Of a stretch of DNA of 62,477 nucleotides, positions 1-9,966 are shown piece by piece (position 1 is the first letter of the stretch; each line of letters opens with the position of its first letter). The stretch is from Bacilli bacterium (GTDB taxonomy: Bacteria; Bacillota_I; Bacilli_A; RF39; UBA660). Made by a program: the position numbers and the translations under genes. A model generated the notes under the pieces. It was not told the origin of the DNA, did not search any database, and was given only the letters and a program-made list of their open reading frames with translations. The stretch lies in contig JAFRVB010000001.1 of assembly GCA_017441845.1 (NCBI GenBank), positions 1 to 62,477 of the forward strand, in the 5' to 3' direction.

Positions 1-87
1 CCTTATTTGTAATAATCTTACACTCATTAAAGTTAACGCACTTTCTACGTCTATACCTACATATCGATATAGCAGTTCAGAAGCCAT
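1..87 (-). CDS. Possible start of an unidentified protein, cut by the window edge
   Basis: An open frame of 29 codons begins with ATG at 87 and runs off the left edge (starts MASELLYRYVGIDVESALTL). An in-frame stop lies two codons upstream of the ATG. There is no good ribosome site close to it; the nearest purine-rich stretch (AGGTGAGAG on the minus strand) is about 26 bases away. A TATAAT-like hexamer about 15 bases upstream would leave little or no leader. I do not recognise the product and it may not be a gene. Confidence 0.2.
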   Translation of the reverse strand, partial: MASELLYRYVGIDVESALTLMSVRLLQIR

Positions 88-222
88 ATTTTATAGTTTA
101 ATTATACTTATCTCTCACCTACATAAGCTCTCTTTAATAATTTTTTAACTATAAAACTCTTCATCAATACATTTAAACTTGTTAAACATGATAACATATT
201 TCCTTTTATTAATCAATAATCT
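88..222. other. Short AT-rich gap downstream of the pilin-like gene
   Basis: No convincing gene. A 29-codon minus-strand frame (197 to 108, starting MLSCLTSLNVLM) has an AAAGGAAAT sequence before its ATG, but it is too short to claim. No clear terminator hairpin is visible after the pilin-like gene. Confidence 0.3.
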
Positions 223-2235
223 TTATTTATAATAGACCATCCTAGCTGAAACATGCCCTGTCATTTGAGCTGACGTTGTTTTTCCTGATTTACAAAGTTG
301 AGAATCTTTTACCTGAGTACATTTAGTTTCCTTTCCAGCTGTCTTTCCGTGAAACCACATGTGACCTTCATCTTTGTCTACAACCCATTTGCCATCCCAA
401 TAGAACCCCTTATTATCTGCTGAATGGCCTTGGTTTGTTTTTTTATCGATACCATAAGTATACATTGTAGCTTCATCGTTTGATCTTATTATTACATTTT
501 TAGCACCTGGTTGGCACAAAAGATATAGCTTAGTTGTTCCAGGACTTCCAACATATTTACTTTTAGCAGTTACAGTTAGTTTTACTGTAGTTGGACCTGA
601 TATTGACATTGCGTTTCCAGCAACAACACTTCCCCATTTACAATCAAAATATGACGCAATTGGTCTCGCATATGTATTTGCTCCTTTACCAAAATTACAA
701 ACAGGAGTAGTTACATTACAACTAGTATTATTATTATATGCATTACAAGAAGCAGAACTATCTCTTGATCCTCCAGTTAAATTATTAATATTTCGATAAG
801 TACTTATATTAAAACTAAAATTAGCTTTTATAGTCTTATAAGTAATAGCATAATATGTAGTATCAGAAGAAACAGTCTTACTAGCACCAGCGTTCCAACC
901 AGAAGAAGTAGCGCTACTAGATGTATTCCATCCTACCGCAGTATATCCAGATCTACTTATTCCAGGAGAAGCAACAGAACAACCAGTTTGAGTATCAATA
1001 TAATAGTCACAACTTCTAGTAACAACACTTCCTGATGCACCATTTGGATTAAAACTAATTGTAACAGTCTTAACTGCTTTCTTCCAATTAGCATACAATG
1101 TAACATAACAATCTTGACTAGCTACATTAGGACAAAAATCAGTTGCTTTATATGCATCTTTTTGATTATAAGTTTTTCCAGTTCCATCAGCACTTGTATT
1201 CCACTCATTATTAGCATCAATCTTATAATTTGTTCTTTTTAAATTAACAGCACTTGTATTGTTATAATTTATTAATCCATCTGAAGTTAATGATTCATCT
1301 TCTAATATTGTATGAATAATATCTTTATTTTCAGTTTTACTTGTATCAACCAAAAGATTAGATTGAACACTATATTTTGAATCATATGGACTAGTTAAAT
1401 TTCCACCATTAACATTAAACTTAATAAATACTTTTCCAACATAATATTTAATTTCATAAGAAACATTTACATCTCTAGAATTATTATTAATATCCATAAC
1501 AGTTCCAGTTATCTCAACTTTAAATGTATCAGAATTTCTAATGTCATTCATTTCACTTGGTAGTGGTATTTTTCTTATAATTTCACTATCATAATTCTCA
1601 TTATCAAAATCAATAGTATTTTGGCCACCTATCCTAGTATTGTTTTGATACCATTGATAATCAACTTTTTGATCTTTTTTCAAACCAACACCTGTATCAG
1701 AAAGTTTAACTCTTAAATCTCTTTTTTCAGTTCTTTTTAAAATTGTTTTATCTTTATAATCACTTACATCATAAACTTCAATTTCAGGAGGAGAACCTGC
1801 ATTGTCTTCCAAATCACAAACTGCAATATCATTAGGTTTTTTACCATTACCATAAACTATTTTATTATTTTGTCTACATGTAACATAACTATCATAGTGA
1901 TAATTACCTCTGTTATTCTTCTTAACAAAAACAAAAGTATCTTCTAATCCACAGCTATTGTTTCTTATTTGAATATCATCAATTAAATCTTTTTCATGCA
2001 AATTAGCATAAGTTATGACAGCACAACCCGTATTATCAATACCAAATAAATCTTCGTTATAAGCATCATTATATACTTTACCAGCACTCTTAATTGCTTT
2101 ATCATAAGCCAAATATTTTGCTTCTCTATTATTTTCTTGAATATATCTAACTGACGGTATTGCGATTACCATTAATACTCCAAGTATTGCTACCGCAACT
2201 ACCAATTCTATTAAAGTAAATCCTTTGCGATTCAT
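223..2235 (-). CDS. Very large type IV pilin-like surface protein with InlB-type repeats
   Basis: The N-terminus is a textbook class III prepilin signal: a short basic leader, GFTLIE at residues 5-10 (cleavage after Gly5, Glu at mature position +5) and a hydrophobic helix to about residue 29. Instead of the usual 100-170 residues the protein has 670. Around residues 270-470 are Listeria/Bacteroides-type (InlB B) repeat signatures such as FNVNGG and FNPNGASG followed by GYTAVGWNTS. The C-terminal part has many cysteines, suggesting disulfides outside the cell. It follows mfd by 34 bp with an AGGGTGAT ribosome site, so it is probably the last gene of the dnaX-mfd operon. Inference: a minor or tip (pseudo)pilin with an adhesive module, possibly linked to DNA uptake since a comK homolog is nearby. 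No prepilin peptidase or pilus ATPase is in the window. Confidence 0.8.
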   Translation of the reverse strand: MNRKGFTLIELVVAVAILGVLMVIAIPSVRYIQENNREAKYLAYDKAIKSAGKVYNDAYNEDLFGIDNTGCAVITYANLHEKDLIDDIQIRNNSCGLEDTFVFVKKNNRGNYHYDSYVTCRQNNKIVYGNGKKPNDIAVCDLEDNAGSPPEIEVYDVSDYKDKTILKRTEKRDLRVKLSDTGVGLKKDQKVDYQWYQNNTRIGGQNTIDFDNENYDSEIIRKIPLPSEMNDIRNSDTFKVEITGTVMDINNNSRDVNVSYEIKYYVGKVFIKFNVNGGNLTSPYDSKYSVQSNLLVDTSKTENKDIIHTILEDESLTSDGLINYNNTSAVNLKRTNYKIDANNEWNTSADGTGKTYNQKDAYKATDFCPNVASQDCYVTLYANWKKAVKTVTISFNPNGASGSVVTRSCDYYIDTQTGCSVASPGISRSGYTAVGWNTSSSATSSGWNAGASKTVSSDTTYYAITYKTIKANFSFNISTYRNINNLTGGSRDSSASCNAYNNNTSCNVTTPVCNFGKGANTYARPIASYFDCKWGSVVAGNAMSISGPTTVKLTVTAKSKYVGSPGTTKLYLLCQPGAKNVIIRSNDEATMYTYGIDKKTNQGHSADNKGFYWDGKWVVDKDEGHMWFHGKTAGKETKCTQVKDSQLCKSGKTTSAQMTGHVSARMVYYK

Positions 2236-2269
2236 ATTATCACCCTAACTTAATTATAACTTTTTTATT

Positions 2270-5200
2270 CTATTTATCAATATTTTTCTTATACATTTTA
2301 TAAATTTTATCTAATAAATTTACTAAATAATATATTGGATGTTTTTCTATTCTAATTGTATTTAAACTTATTACTACATCTCTACCTCTAGCTTGAAACT
2401 TAAATCTATTAGTAATCTTATAAGCTAATACAAAGACATCTTCTATATCTAATTTAGAAATAGTCTCTTTAGGAAATATCATTTCAATAAAATTACGAGT
2501 ATTATTAACATTAATTATATTTAATAAATCTGCCAGTTTATCAAACCACTTAGTATACATATAGATAATAATACTTTCGTCTAATTTACCAAATCTATCT
2601 TCTAATTCTTCTTTTACTAAATTAAATTGTTCTTTAGAATCAATAGTATCAATTAATTTATGAATTTCTATCTTTAATTCGTCTTCAAATACTAATTCAT
2701 CACTAATATGAGTAGAAACATCTAGGTAAGCAGTAGTTTTTTCTTCTTTTTCTTCTTTTTCTACTCCTTCTCTTCTATATTCTACTTCATCGTTAAGCAT
2801 TTTTAAGTATAGATCAATTCCTACACTATCAATGAAACCTGCTTGTTCTGAACCTAGTATATCTCCTGCTCCTCTAATTGAAAGATCACGAGATGCTATA
2901 TTAAATCCAGATCCTAATTCAGTAAATTCTTTGATTACTTTAAGTCTCTTAACAGCACCTTCAGTTAATTTCTTATATGGTTTATACATCAAATAAGCAT
3001 AAGCAAATCTATCACTTCGACCAACTCTACCTCTAATTTGATAAAGTTGAGATAAACCAAATCTATCTGCATCAATAACAATCAATGTATTGACATTAGG
3101 TATATCTATACCAGTCTCAATAATTGTACTACATAAAAGTACATCATATTTATTTTCAATAAAATCTTCAACAGTAGATTCTAACTCATTCTTACTTAAT
3201 TGACCATGCCCTATCGCAATAGAGATATCAGGCATTAATTTTTGTAATTTTTCTTTTTCATAATCAATTGAATCAACTCGGTTATATAAAATAAAACTTT
3301 GTCCACCACGAGCTTTTTCTTTTAAAATAGCATCTTTAATTAATTGATCATTTTCTTCAATAACATAAGTTTGAATAGGATATCTATTTATAGGTGCAGT
3401 CTCAATTAAAGATAGATTTCTTAATCCTACTAAACTCATTTGTAATGTTCTAGGTATAGGTGTCGCAGATAAAGTAAGTACATCAACATTAGTCTTATAT
3501 TCCTTAATTTTCTCTTTATGTTTAACACCAAATCTTTGTTCTTCATCTATTATTAACAATCCTAAATTACTAGGTTTAATATCCTCACTAAGTAATCTAT
3601 GAGTACCAAAGACTAAATCAATACTACCATCTTTTAATCCTTCTATTATTCTTCGCGCTTCTCTAGGTGGAGTAAATCTATTTAATATACCAATATTAAC
3701 AGGATATCCTGCAAATCTCTCTTTTGCATTCTCGTAATGTTGATTAGAAAGAATCGTAGTAGGGCACAAGAATAATACTTGTTTAGAATCAAGAATAGCT
3801 TTAAAAGCCGCTACAAAAGCAACTTCTGTCTTACCAAAACCAACATCTCCACAAAGAAGTCTATCCATTGGAGAATCTTTTTCCATATCTTCTTTAATCT
3901 CAGATATTGCTTTAACTTGATCTTTAGTTAATTCAAAACCAACATCTTTTTCAAAACTATTCATCAAATAATTATCTTTAGAAAAAGAGTATCCTTTTCT
4001 TAAACTTCTTTCTGCGTAAAGTTTAAGTAATTGATCTGCCATATCATTAATCTTACCAAGAACTCTATTTTTTGTTTTTATCCAATCAGATCCAGATAAA
4101 CTATTTATCTTAGGTACCATTCCTTCTTTACCAGAATATTTATATAAAGAAGATATTCTCTCTACAGGTATATATATCTTATCTTTACCAGCATAAAGTA
4201 TCTCTACATAATCTTTATCAATACCATTAGTAGTAATAGTCTTAATACCATTATATATACCAATACCATGTAAGATATGTACTACATAATCTCCTAATTC
4301 TAGTTTATCTACATCTATTACTTTTTTACTATATTTAAATTTGTTCTTATATTTATTCTTAACTATTCTTTCTCTGAATAATTCATTAGAAGTTAGAATA
4401 ACTGTATTATCATAAATAAATCCTTCTGGGAAATATCCTTCTATAAAATTAATTTTACCTTTCTTAATATTATTAATATCTTTATTAACATGACTAATAA
4501 ACCTAGAACTAATATTATTAATTTGATATTTCTTTAAAAACATCACAATCGTATAATCTAAATCTAAATATTTATTAACAAAGTTACTAATCAAATCAAA
4601 ATTATCATTAAATTTATTAATAGTACTAACATTATAATCAATTAAATCACTAACATACTCACTCTTAATATTATTAATAGATAAATAATACATCTTATTC
4701 TTAGGATCAATATCAGTAATATTAAACATATATTTACCTTTAAATTCTTTATCTTTTTCTTCTCTATATTCTTTTATTTGATCTAAGATATCATTATTAG
4801 ATAAAAGTAATTGTTCATAATCTTTATAAATAACAATACCATCATTAAGATAATCACTAATACTATTTACTTTCTCATAATTAGTTAAATATTTTTGTTT
4901 ATTAAATTCTTCTTCTTTAACATCATCAAAAGTCATAAACTCAATACATGGCTTAATACTTATTTCTTTTATTTCTTCTAAACTTCTCTGTGTTTCAGAA
5001 TCAAAATATCTAATAGACTCTATTTCATCTCCAAAGAATTCAATACGAACAGGTTTTTCTTCTTCTAAAGGATAAACATCTATCACAAAACCTCTAATCG
5101 CAACTTCACCAGTCTTATTAACGATACTATCTCTAACGTATCCCATCTTATAAAGTCTATTTTTTAATTCTTCATTATCTATTTCTTCTCCTACTTTTAG

Positions 5201-5581
5201 ATTTAAACTAAATTTCTTAAATATATCAACGTTAGGTAAAAATCTTAAATAACCTGTTAAATTAGTAATAATTATCTTATTACCCTCTAACATTAATTCA
5301 TTTAAAGTATCTAATCTATTTAATACTAAGTCAGGAGAAACAGCTAAAGCTTCACTAGTTAAGAAATCATCCATAGGGAATAAATAAACATCATCAGTCA
5401 AATTATTAACATAAGAATATAAAGTATTAGCTTCAGTTAAACTATTAACCACAACAAGTATATTTTTATTTTCTCTATTCAATAAATTATATAAATAGAC
5501 ACTAAAAAAAGCATCAGTTATTCCAGTAATACCAATGTCTTTTTTATATTCTAAAGATATAAAGTTATTGAAAAAATCCAT
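2270..5581 (-). CDS. mfd: Transcription-repair coupling factor Mfd
   Basis: A DNA translocase that removes RNA polymerase stalled at lesions and recruits UvrA. Domains in order: an N-terminal UvrB-like region (residues about 1-350), a CarD-like RNA polymerase-interaction domain (about 425-500, GDYVVHILHGIGIY), then the helicase core with Walker A GDVGFGKTE at 578-586 and the DEEQ box at 679-682, and a C-terminal TRCF domain. At 1103 residues it is slightly shorter than typical Mfd. It lies 8 bp after pth in the same operon, an order also seen in Bacillus, with an AGGTGAT ribosome site. Confidence 0.97.
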   Translation of the reverse strand: MDFFNNFISLEYKKDIGITGITDAFFSVYLYNLLNRENKNILVVVNSLTEANTLYSYVNNLTDDVYLFPMDDFLTSEALAVSPDLVLNRLDTLNELMLEGNKIIITNLTGYLRFLPNVDIFKKFSLNLKVGEEIDNEELKNRLYKMGYVRDSIVNKTGEVAIRGFVIDVYPLEEEKPVRIEFFGDEIESIRYFDSETQRSLEEIKEISIKPCIEFMTFDDVKEEEFNKQKYLTNYEKVNSISDYLNDGIVIYKDYEQLLLSNNDILDQIKEYREEKDKEFKGKYMFNITDIDPKNKMYYLSINNIKSEYVSDLIDYNVSTINKFNDNFDLISNFVNKYLDLDYTIVMFLKKYQINNISSRFISHVNKDINNIKKGKINFIEGYFPEGFIYDNTVILTSNELFRERIVKNKYKNKFKYSKKVIDVDKLELGDYVVHILHGIGIYNGIKTITTNGIDKDYVEILYAGKDKIYIPVERISSLYKYSGKEGMVPKINSLSGSDWIKTKNRVLGKINDMADQLLKLYAERSLRKGYSFSKDNYLMNSFEKDVGFELTKDQVKAISEIKEDMEKDSPMDRLLCGDVGFGKTEVAFVAAFKAILDSKQVLFLCPTTILSNQHYENAKERFAGYPVNIGILNRFTPPREARRIIEGLKDGSIDLVFGTHRLLSEDIKPSNLGLLIIDEEQRFGVKHKEKIKEYKTNVDVLTLSATPIPRTLQMSLVGLRNLSLIETAPINRYPIQTYVIEENDQLIKDAILKEKARGGQSFILYNRVDSIDYEKEKLQKLMPDISIAIGHGQLSKNELESTVEDFIENKYDVLLCSTIIETGIDIPNVNTLIVIDADRFGLSQLYQIRGRVGRSDRFAYAYLMYKPYKKLTEGAVKRLKVIKEFTELGSGFNIASRDLSIRGAGDILGSEQAGFIDSVGIDLYLKMLNDEVEYRREGVEKEEKEEKTTAYLDVSTHISDELVFEDELKIEIHKLIDTIDSKEQFNLVKEELEDRFGKLDESIIIYMYTKWFDKLADLLNIINVNNTRNFIEMIFPKETISKLDIEDVFVLAYKITNRFKFQARGRDVVISLNTIRIEKHPIYYLVNLLDKIYKMYKKNIDK

Positions 5582-5589
5582 AACATCAC

Positions 5590-6156
5590 CTATTTATTTT
5601 TCTTATTATATAAAGCCATTAATTTATCAAAATCTAATATAAAATAATCATCAAGTACTTTATTTAATTCTTTAAATAAGTTATCTAAAGTTTCTTTATC
5701 TTTCTTACTAAAAGTAGATAAAACATAATCTTTAGTATCTATATCACTATTACCAATCCCTATTTTTAATCTTTTATACTCAGTAGTTCCGATAGCTTTC
5801 TCAATATCACGAAGACCATTATGTCCACCACAAGAACCTCTATATTTTAATTTATAATTACCAACAGATAAATCTAAATCATCACTAATAATAAGTAAAT
5901 CCACTATATCTATTTCAAAATAATCAATGTACTTTTTAACTACTCCTCCACTTAAATTCATATAAGATTGGGGTTTTAAAAATATTACTTTTTCTCCATC
6001 AATATTAGTTTGAATAAATAATCCATTAAATTTTTTCTTCCACTCTAAAGAGATTCCTTTAAAATCAAGGAAACTATCTAACATCATAAAACCAGTATTA
6101 TGTCTAGTTTTATCATAATCTTTTCCAGGATTACCTAATCCTACAACTAATTTCAT
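5590..6156 (-). CDS. pth: Peptidyl-tRNA hydrolase
   Basis: Releases tRNA from peptidyl-tRNAs that drop off the ribosome. The N-terminal signature VVGLGNPGKDYDKTRHN includes the conserved Asn and catalytic His around residues 10-20; SYMNLSGG (substrate site) and GGHNGLRDI follow in the middle. Its 188 residues are normal for the family. It sits between rsmI (9 bp) and mfd (8 bp), so it is co-transcribed with them. The start has an AGGTGAT ribosome site. Confidence 0.97.
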   Translation of the reverse strand: MKLVVGLGNPGKDYDKTRHNTGFMMLDSFLDFKGISLEWKKKFNGLFIQTNIDGEKVIFLKPQSYMNLSGGVVKKYIDYFEIDIVDLLIISDDLDLSVGNYKLKYRGSCGGHNGLRDIEKAIGTTEYKRLKIGIGNSDIDTKDYVLSTFSKKDKETLDNLFKELNKVLDDYFILDFDKLMALYNKKNK

Positions 6157-6164
6157 ATAATCAC

Positions 6165-7010
6165 CTACTTATTATCATGATAATATTTATATATTTCTGA
6201 TTTAGATACACCTCTCTCTTTAGAGACAATCTTTATCGCATCCATTTCAGAATTATCATCTAAATACATTTTAACATGTTCAACAATATCTAAATCATTA
6301 TAATTAACTTCTTCTTTATTTCCTTCTACGACAATGACAAATTCACCTTTTTTATCTTTATATTCATCTTTCGCAGACTCTAAATCACCATAATATATTT
6401 CTTCATGTACTTTAGATAACTCTCTACTAATAGAAATCTTTCTATTACCAAAGACTTCATGCATTAACTCTAATGTTTTTTCTATTCTATGAACAGATTC
6501 ATAAAATATTAAAGTATATTTTAAACTCTTTAGTCCTTTTAATTCTTCTTTCATTTTAGATTGTTTACTGTTTAAGAAACCATAAAACAAGAAAGGACTA
6601 GGTTCAACGCCACTAGATGATAAAGCTGGTACAAAAGCAGTAGCTCCTGGTAAAGAGATAACTGAAATATTATTTTTAATTACTTCTCTAGTTAATATAT
6701 AACCAGGATCACTGATAATTGGACTTCCTTGATCAGTAATTAAACCAATATTTTTACCAGATTTCAAGTCATTTATAACATTATTCTTTATACTATCTTC
6801 ATTATATTCATGACAAGCTACTAATTTTTTATAAATATCGAAGTGTTTTAATAGCTTTAAACTCTCTCTAGTATCTTCGCATAAGATATAATCAACATCT
6901 TTTAAAACATTAACAGCTCTAAAAGTCATATCATCTAAATTACCTATTGGAGTTGGTACTAAATATAGTTTCCCTTGAGATTCCTTTTCGTAACTCTTTT
7001 TAAAACTCAT
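6165..7010 (-). CDS. rsmI: 16S rRNA (cytidine1402-2'-O)-methyltransferase RsmI
   Basis: Methylates C1402 in the decoding centre using S-adenosylmethionine. It carries the SIRV-type tetrapyrrole-methylase fold: LYLVPTPIGNLDDMTFRA near residue 16, CEDTRES near 45, TDQGSPIISDPGY near 92 and LPGATAFVPAL near 118 are RsmI hallmarks. Its 281 residues are usual. It overlaps the end of trmN6 by 4 bp and has a strong GAGGAGG ribosome site. Confidence 0.96.
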   Translation of the reverse strand: MSFKKSYEKESQGKLYLVPTPIGNLDDMTFRAVNVLKDVDYILCEDTRESLKLLKHFDIYKKLVACHEYNEDSIKNNVINDLKSGKNIGLITDQGSPIISDPGYILTREVIKNNISVISLPGATAFVPALSSSGVEPSPFLFYGFLNSKQSKMKEELKGLKSLKYTLIFYESVHRIEKTLELMHEVFGNRKISISRELSKVHEEIYYGDLESAKDEYKDKKGEFVIVVEGNKEEVNYNDLDIVEHVKMYLDDNSEMDAIKIVSKERGVSKSEIYKYYHDNK

Positions 7011-7735
7011 TTTAATACCTCCTCTGTAATATGTTTATATTCATCAGTATAAGAACCATCTAAGTTATATACAATGAATGGTTTTTCTACTTTTAATCCA
7101 ACGTTTCCGTTCTTTCTACTCTCTAAAAAGACCATTTCTGCATTACTATCACAATTTTTATATATGAATTTTAGTCTTTTTACTTCTAAATTATTTTTAT
7201 TTAATAAATCAATAATCTCAGCTATTCTTTCACTTCTATGTACCAAAGAGAATGTTCCATTATTATCAAGTAACTTACTAACACACTCAATTAATTCATC
7301 TAATTTCAATTTAATTTCATGCCTAGCAATAGTTTTTTCCATAGTTAGATTATTATTTATATCATTATCTTTAAAATATGGAGGATTACAAGTAATTAAA
7401 TCATATTTACCTAATCTATCTTTAGTAACAAAATCTTTAATATCTTCATGATAAAAAGTAATTTGATCTTCTAAATTATTTAATTTATTAGATTTAATAG
7501 CTAATTCATATAATTTATCTTGTATCTCTACTCCTTCAATCTTTTTATCACATCTTAAAGATAGAATAAAAGGTATTATTCCATTACCAGTACAAATATC
7601 TAAGATTCTTTTATCATTTTTCCTGATAGTAGAAAAATTCCCTAGAATTAAACTATCCAAAGAAAAAGAAAAACAATCAGTATCTTGATATATTCTTCTA
7701 TTTTTGTATCCTACAATATCATTTATTCTTTCCAT
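7007..7735 (-). CDS. tRNA1(Val) (adenine37-N6)-methyltransferase-type enzyme (TrmN6/YabB)
   Basis: A class I SAM-dependent methyltransferase of the TrmN6/YabB family. It shows a SAM-binding ILDICTGNGIIPF motif near residue 44 and the N6-adenine methyltransferase motif NPPYFK near residue 120. In Bacillus, yabB lies between yaaT/yabA and rsmI, and the same order is kept here without yabA. I chose the ATG at 7735, which follows a GTGAT sequence; an in-frame GTG at 7744 is possible. It overlaps the end of ricT by 17 bp. Confidence 0.88.
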   Translation of the reverse strand: MERINDIVGYKNRRIYQDTDCFSFSLDSLILGNFSTIRKNDKRILDICTGNGIIPFILSLRCDKKIEGVEIQDKLYELAIKSNKLNNLEDQITFYHEDIKDFVTKDRLGKYDLITCNPPYFKDNDINNNLTMEKTIARHEIKLKLDELIECVSKLLDNNGTFSLVHRSERIAEIIDLLNKNNLEVKRLKFIYKNCDSNAEMVFLESRKNGNVGLKVEKPFIVYNLDGSYTDEYKHITEEVLK

Positions 7736-8519
7736 TTTTATCACAAAAAACCTGTACGATTTCTCTTTCTCCTAAATCAACTTTATAACTTCTATTTAAT
7801 ACATCAACAGAAATTACTTTTCCTTTACCAGAATCAGTTTTAACTTCGGATCCAACTGCAGGTAAATCTTTCTTTAATTCAGAATATAAATCATTTTCAT
7901 ATCCTAAACAACAATAAAGTCTTCCACACAAACCATTGATTTTACTAGGATTTAAAGCTAAATTTTGATTCTTAGCCATATTGATTGAAACAGAATTTAA
8001 ATCTGTTAAAAATCTATTACAACATAAGAATAAACCACATGGTCCAACTCCACCAACTTTTCTAGCTTTATCTCTAATACCAATTTGTCTTAACTCTATT
8101 CTAGTTTTATATTTAGCCGCTAATTTCTTAGCTAAAGTTCTAAAATCTATTCTGTTATCTGAAAGAAAAGAAAAGATTAATTGACTCTTATTTAAATTAA
8201 AATAACAATCTACAAAATTCATCTCAAGATCTAAGTTCTTAGCTTCTTTTTTCGCATCCACTAATGCTTTTTTAGCCAATTCTTCATTTTTTTCAATCGT
8301 TTTTAAATCCTCTTTGTTTACTTTTCTAACTATATTTGGTAGAGGTAAAAACAGATTCTTTTTCTTCTCAGGATACTTATTTTTAATAACAGTACCAACT
8401 AAATAATCTTCTCCATCTTCAAATATAACTTGATCATTACGTGATACATCTACATCATTAGGAGAGACATAGTAAACACCATTATTAAGCTTACAACTAA
8501 CAACTACTACATCAATCAT
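7719..8519 (-). CDS. ricT: RicT/YaaT, PSP1-domain RNA-maturation factor
   Basis: A PSP1-domain protein. In Bacillus, RicT (YaaT) works with RicA and RicF in an Fe-S-binding complex that promotes RNase Y-dependent mRNA processing and affects competence and biofilm. The conserved cysteine cluster is visible: CGLFLCC near residue 150 and CGRLYCCLGYE near 183. The ATG at 8519 is chosen because GGAGGTAATT precedes it; the frame is open to an upstream TTG. It overlaps holB by 8 bp. The gene that normally follows, yabA, is absent at this site. Confidence 0.93.
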   Translation of the reverse strand: MIDVVVVSCKLNNGVYYVSPNDVDVSRNDQVIFEDGEDYLVGTVIKNKYPEKKKNLFLPLPNIVRKVNKEDLKTIEKNEELAKKALVDAKKEAKNLDLEMNFVDCYFNLNKSQLIFSFLSDNRIDFRTLAKKLAAKYKTRIELRQIGIRDKARKVGGVGPCGLFLCCNRFLTDLNSVSINMAKNQNLALNPSKINGLCGRLYCCLGYENDLYSELKKDLPAVGSEVKTDSGKGKVISVDVLNRSYKVDLGEREIVQVFCDKNGKNK

Positions 8520-9369
8520 AATTACCTCCAATCAATCTACAAAACAAGTTATCAAACCATAATTTATAATTTAAATTAAATTCTAAATCAGAAAGACAAC
8601 TCTCAATTATAGATATATATTCAATAATTTTATCTTTATTAATCATAGATAAACATTTATCTTCAACATTACCATTATAATAATCTAACATATATAAATT
8701 TAGATTATTAAAGAAACCCATAATTTTCTTCTTATTAAACGATCTTCTACTACTTTCTTCATTTTCCTCTTTCTCTTTTTCATAGAAATATTCAGTAATA
8801 GAATCATAATTTACAAATAAATTATCTGGATTAACTAAATAAGAAAGAAAATCTTCATAATAATTATCTTCAAATACATATTTCTGATCTTCTCTAATAT
8901 TAAAATATAAGCATCTAGAAATAATAGTAGGTAATAACTTATATTTGTTCTTAGTAACTAATATTCCATATACATTATCTCTAGGTTCTTCAACAAACTT
9001 TAATATTGCGTTAGAAGAATATTTATTCATCTTTTCTGCCTCTAAAATAATATAAACCTTATTTTTAGAAAGAATAGATGTATTTGAAAACTCTAATTCT
9101 AAATTAATTAATTGTTCTTTTTTTATTTCATTACCATCAGGTCTTACTATATATAAATCAGGATATACTCCTTCATCTATTAAATTACATATATTACACT
9201 TATCACAGTTTACTTGAGAAAAACTCTTATCTTCACAAAATAGTACTTTCACAAAATCTAATATAAAAGAATAATCTTCTTCATAGTTATCTACTTCAAA
9301 GATATAAGCATGAGAAAACCTTTTATTATCAACATAATCAATAAAATTTTGTTTTCTTATGCCATACAT
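8512..9369 (-). CDS. holB: DNA polymerase III delta-prime subunit HolB
   Basis: Clamp-loader subunit. It has the AAA+ fold without a proper Walker A motif, as expected for delta-prime, a zinc module (CDKCNICNLI near residue 62), a YIILEAEKMN motif like the family's DEAxxM region near 105, FVEEPR near 125 and an SRC sensor motif near 155. The ATG at 9369 is preferred because AAAGGAAG lies 6 bases upstream. Length 285. It is one base downstream of recR and in the same operon as its partner dnaX. Confidence 0.9.
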   Translation of the reverse strand: MYGIRKQNFIDYVDNKRFSHAYIFEVDNYEEDYSFILDFVKVLFCEDKSFSQVNCDKCNICNLIDEGVYPDLYIVRPDGNEIKKEQLINLELEFSNTSILSKNKVYIILEAEKMNKYSSNAILKFVEEPRDNVYGILVTKNKYKLLPTIISRCLYFNIREDQKYVFEDNYYEDFLSYLVNPDNLFVNYDSITEYFYEKEKEENEESSRRSFNKKKIMGFFNNLNLYMLDYYNGNVEDKCLSMINKDKIIEYISIIESCLSDLEFNLNYKLWFDNLFCRLIGGNYD

Positions 9370-9370
9370 A

Positions 9371-9964
9371 TTAGACTTCCTTTCTATCACTCAAAGCTCT
9401 TTCTAAAGTTAAACTATCGATATATTCCATATCTGCACCTATAGGTACACCACTAGCTAAACGAGTAATTGTAACATTCATACCATCAAGTATCTTTTTT
9501 ATGTATAAAGATGTTGTTTCCCCTTCAATACTAGGTTTTAAAGCAAAAATCACTTCTTTAAACTTTTCTTTTTCCACTCTTTTTATTAATAAATCAATAC
9601 CAATATCTTCAGGATTAATACCTTCTAAAGGATTAATAAGTCCATTTAAAACATGATATTTCCCATGAAACATATTAAGTTTTTCAAATAAAAATACATT
9701 TTTAGGATCATCTACTACAAACAAAGCATTATTATCCCTAGTTTTATCTTCACAGATAGAACATATGTTTTTATCTGTTAAAGAGTTACATATACTACAT
9801 CTTTTGATATTATTCTTAATATTTTCAATGCTTTCAGCAAATTGAGAAACCATATCTTCATCAAGATCTAAAACTGCATAGGCAAATCTTTCAGCAGATT
9901 TTTCACCTACTCCAGGTAACATCTTAAAACTTTCAATTAGGTTATTTAAACTATCAGGTATCAT
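9371..9964 (-). CDS. recR: Recombination mediator RecR
   Basis: Forms a DNA-binding ring that helps RecA load at gaps, together with RecF (also in this window) and RecO. Visible features: an N-terminal helix-hairpin-helix (PGVGEKSAERFA near residue 18), a four-cysteine zinc finger (CSICNSLTDKNICSIC near 56-72) and a C-terminal Toprim domain with the Glu/Asp motif (GETTSLYI near 148). 197 residues is typical. Three bases separate it from ybaB; the dnaX-ybaB-recR order is conserved widely. Confidence 0.97.
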   Translation of the reverse strand: MIPDSLNNLIESFKMLPGVGEKSAERFAYAVLDLDEDMVSQFAESIENIKNNIKRCSICNSLTDKNICSICEDKTRDNNALFVVDDPKNVFLFEKLNMFHGKYHVLNGLINPLEGINPEDIGIDLLIKRVEKEKFKEVIFALKPSIEGETTSLYIKKILDGMNVTITRLASGVPIGADMEYIDSLTLERALSDRKEV

Positions 9965-9966
9965 AA

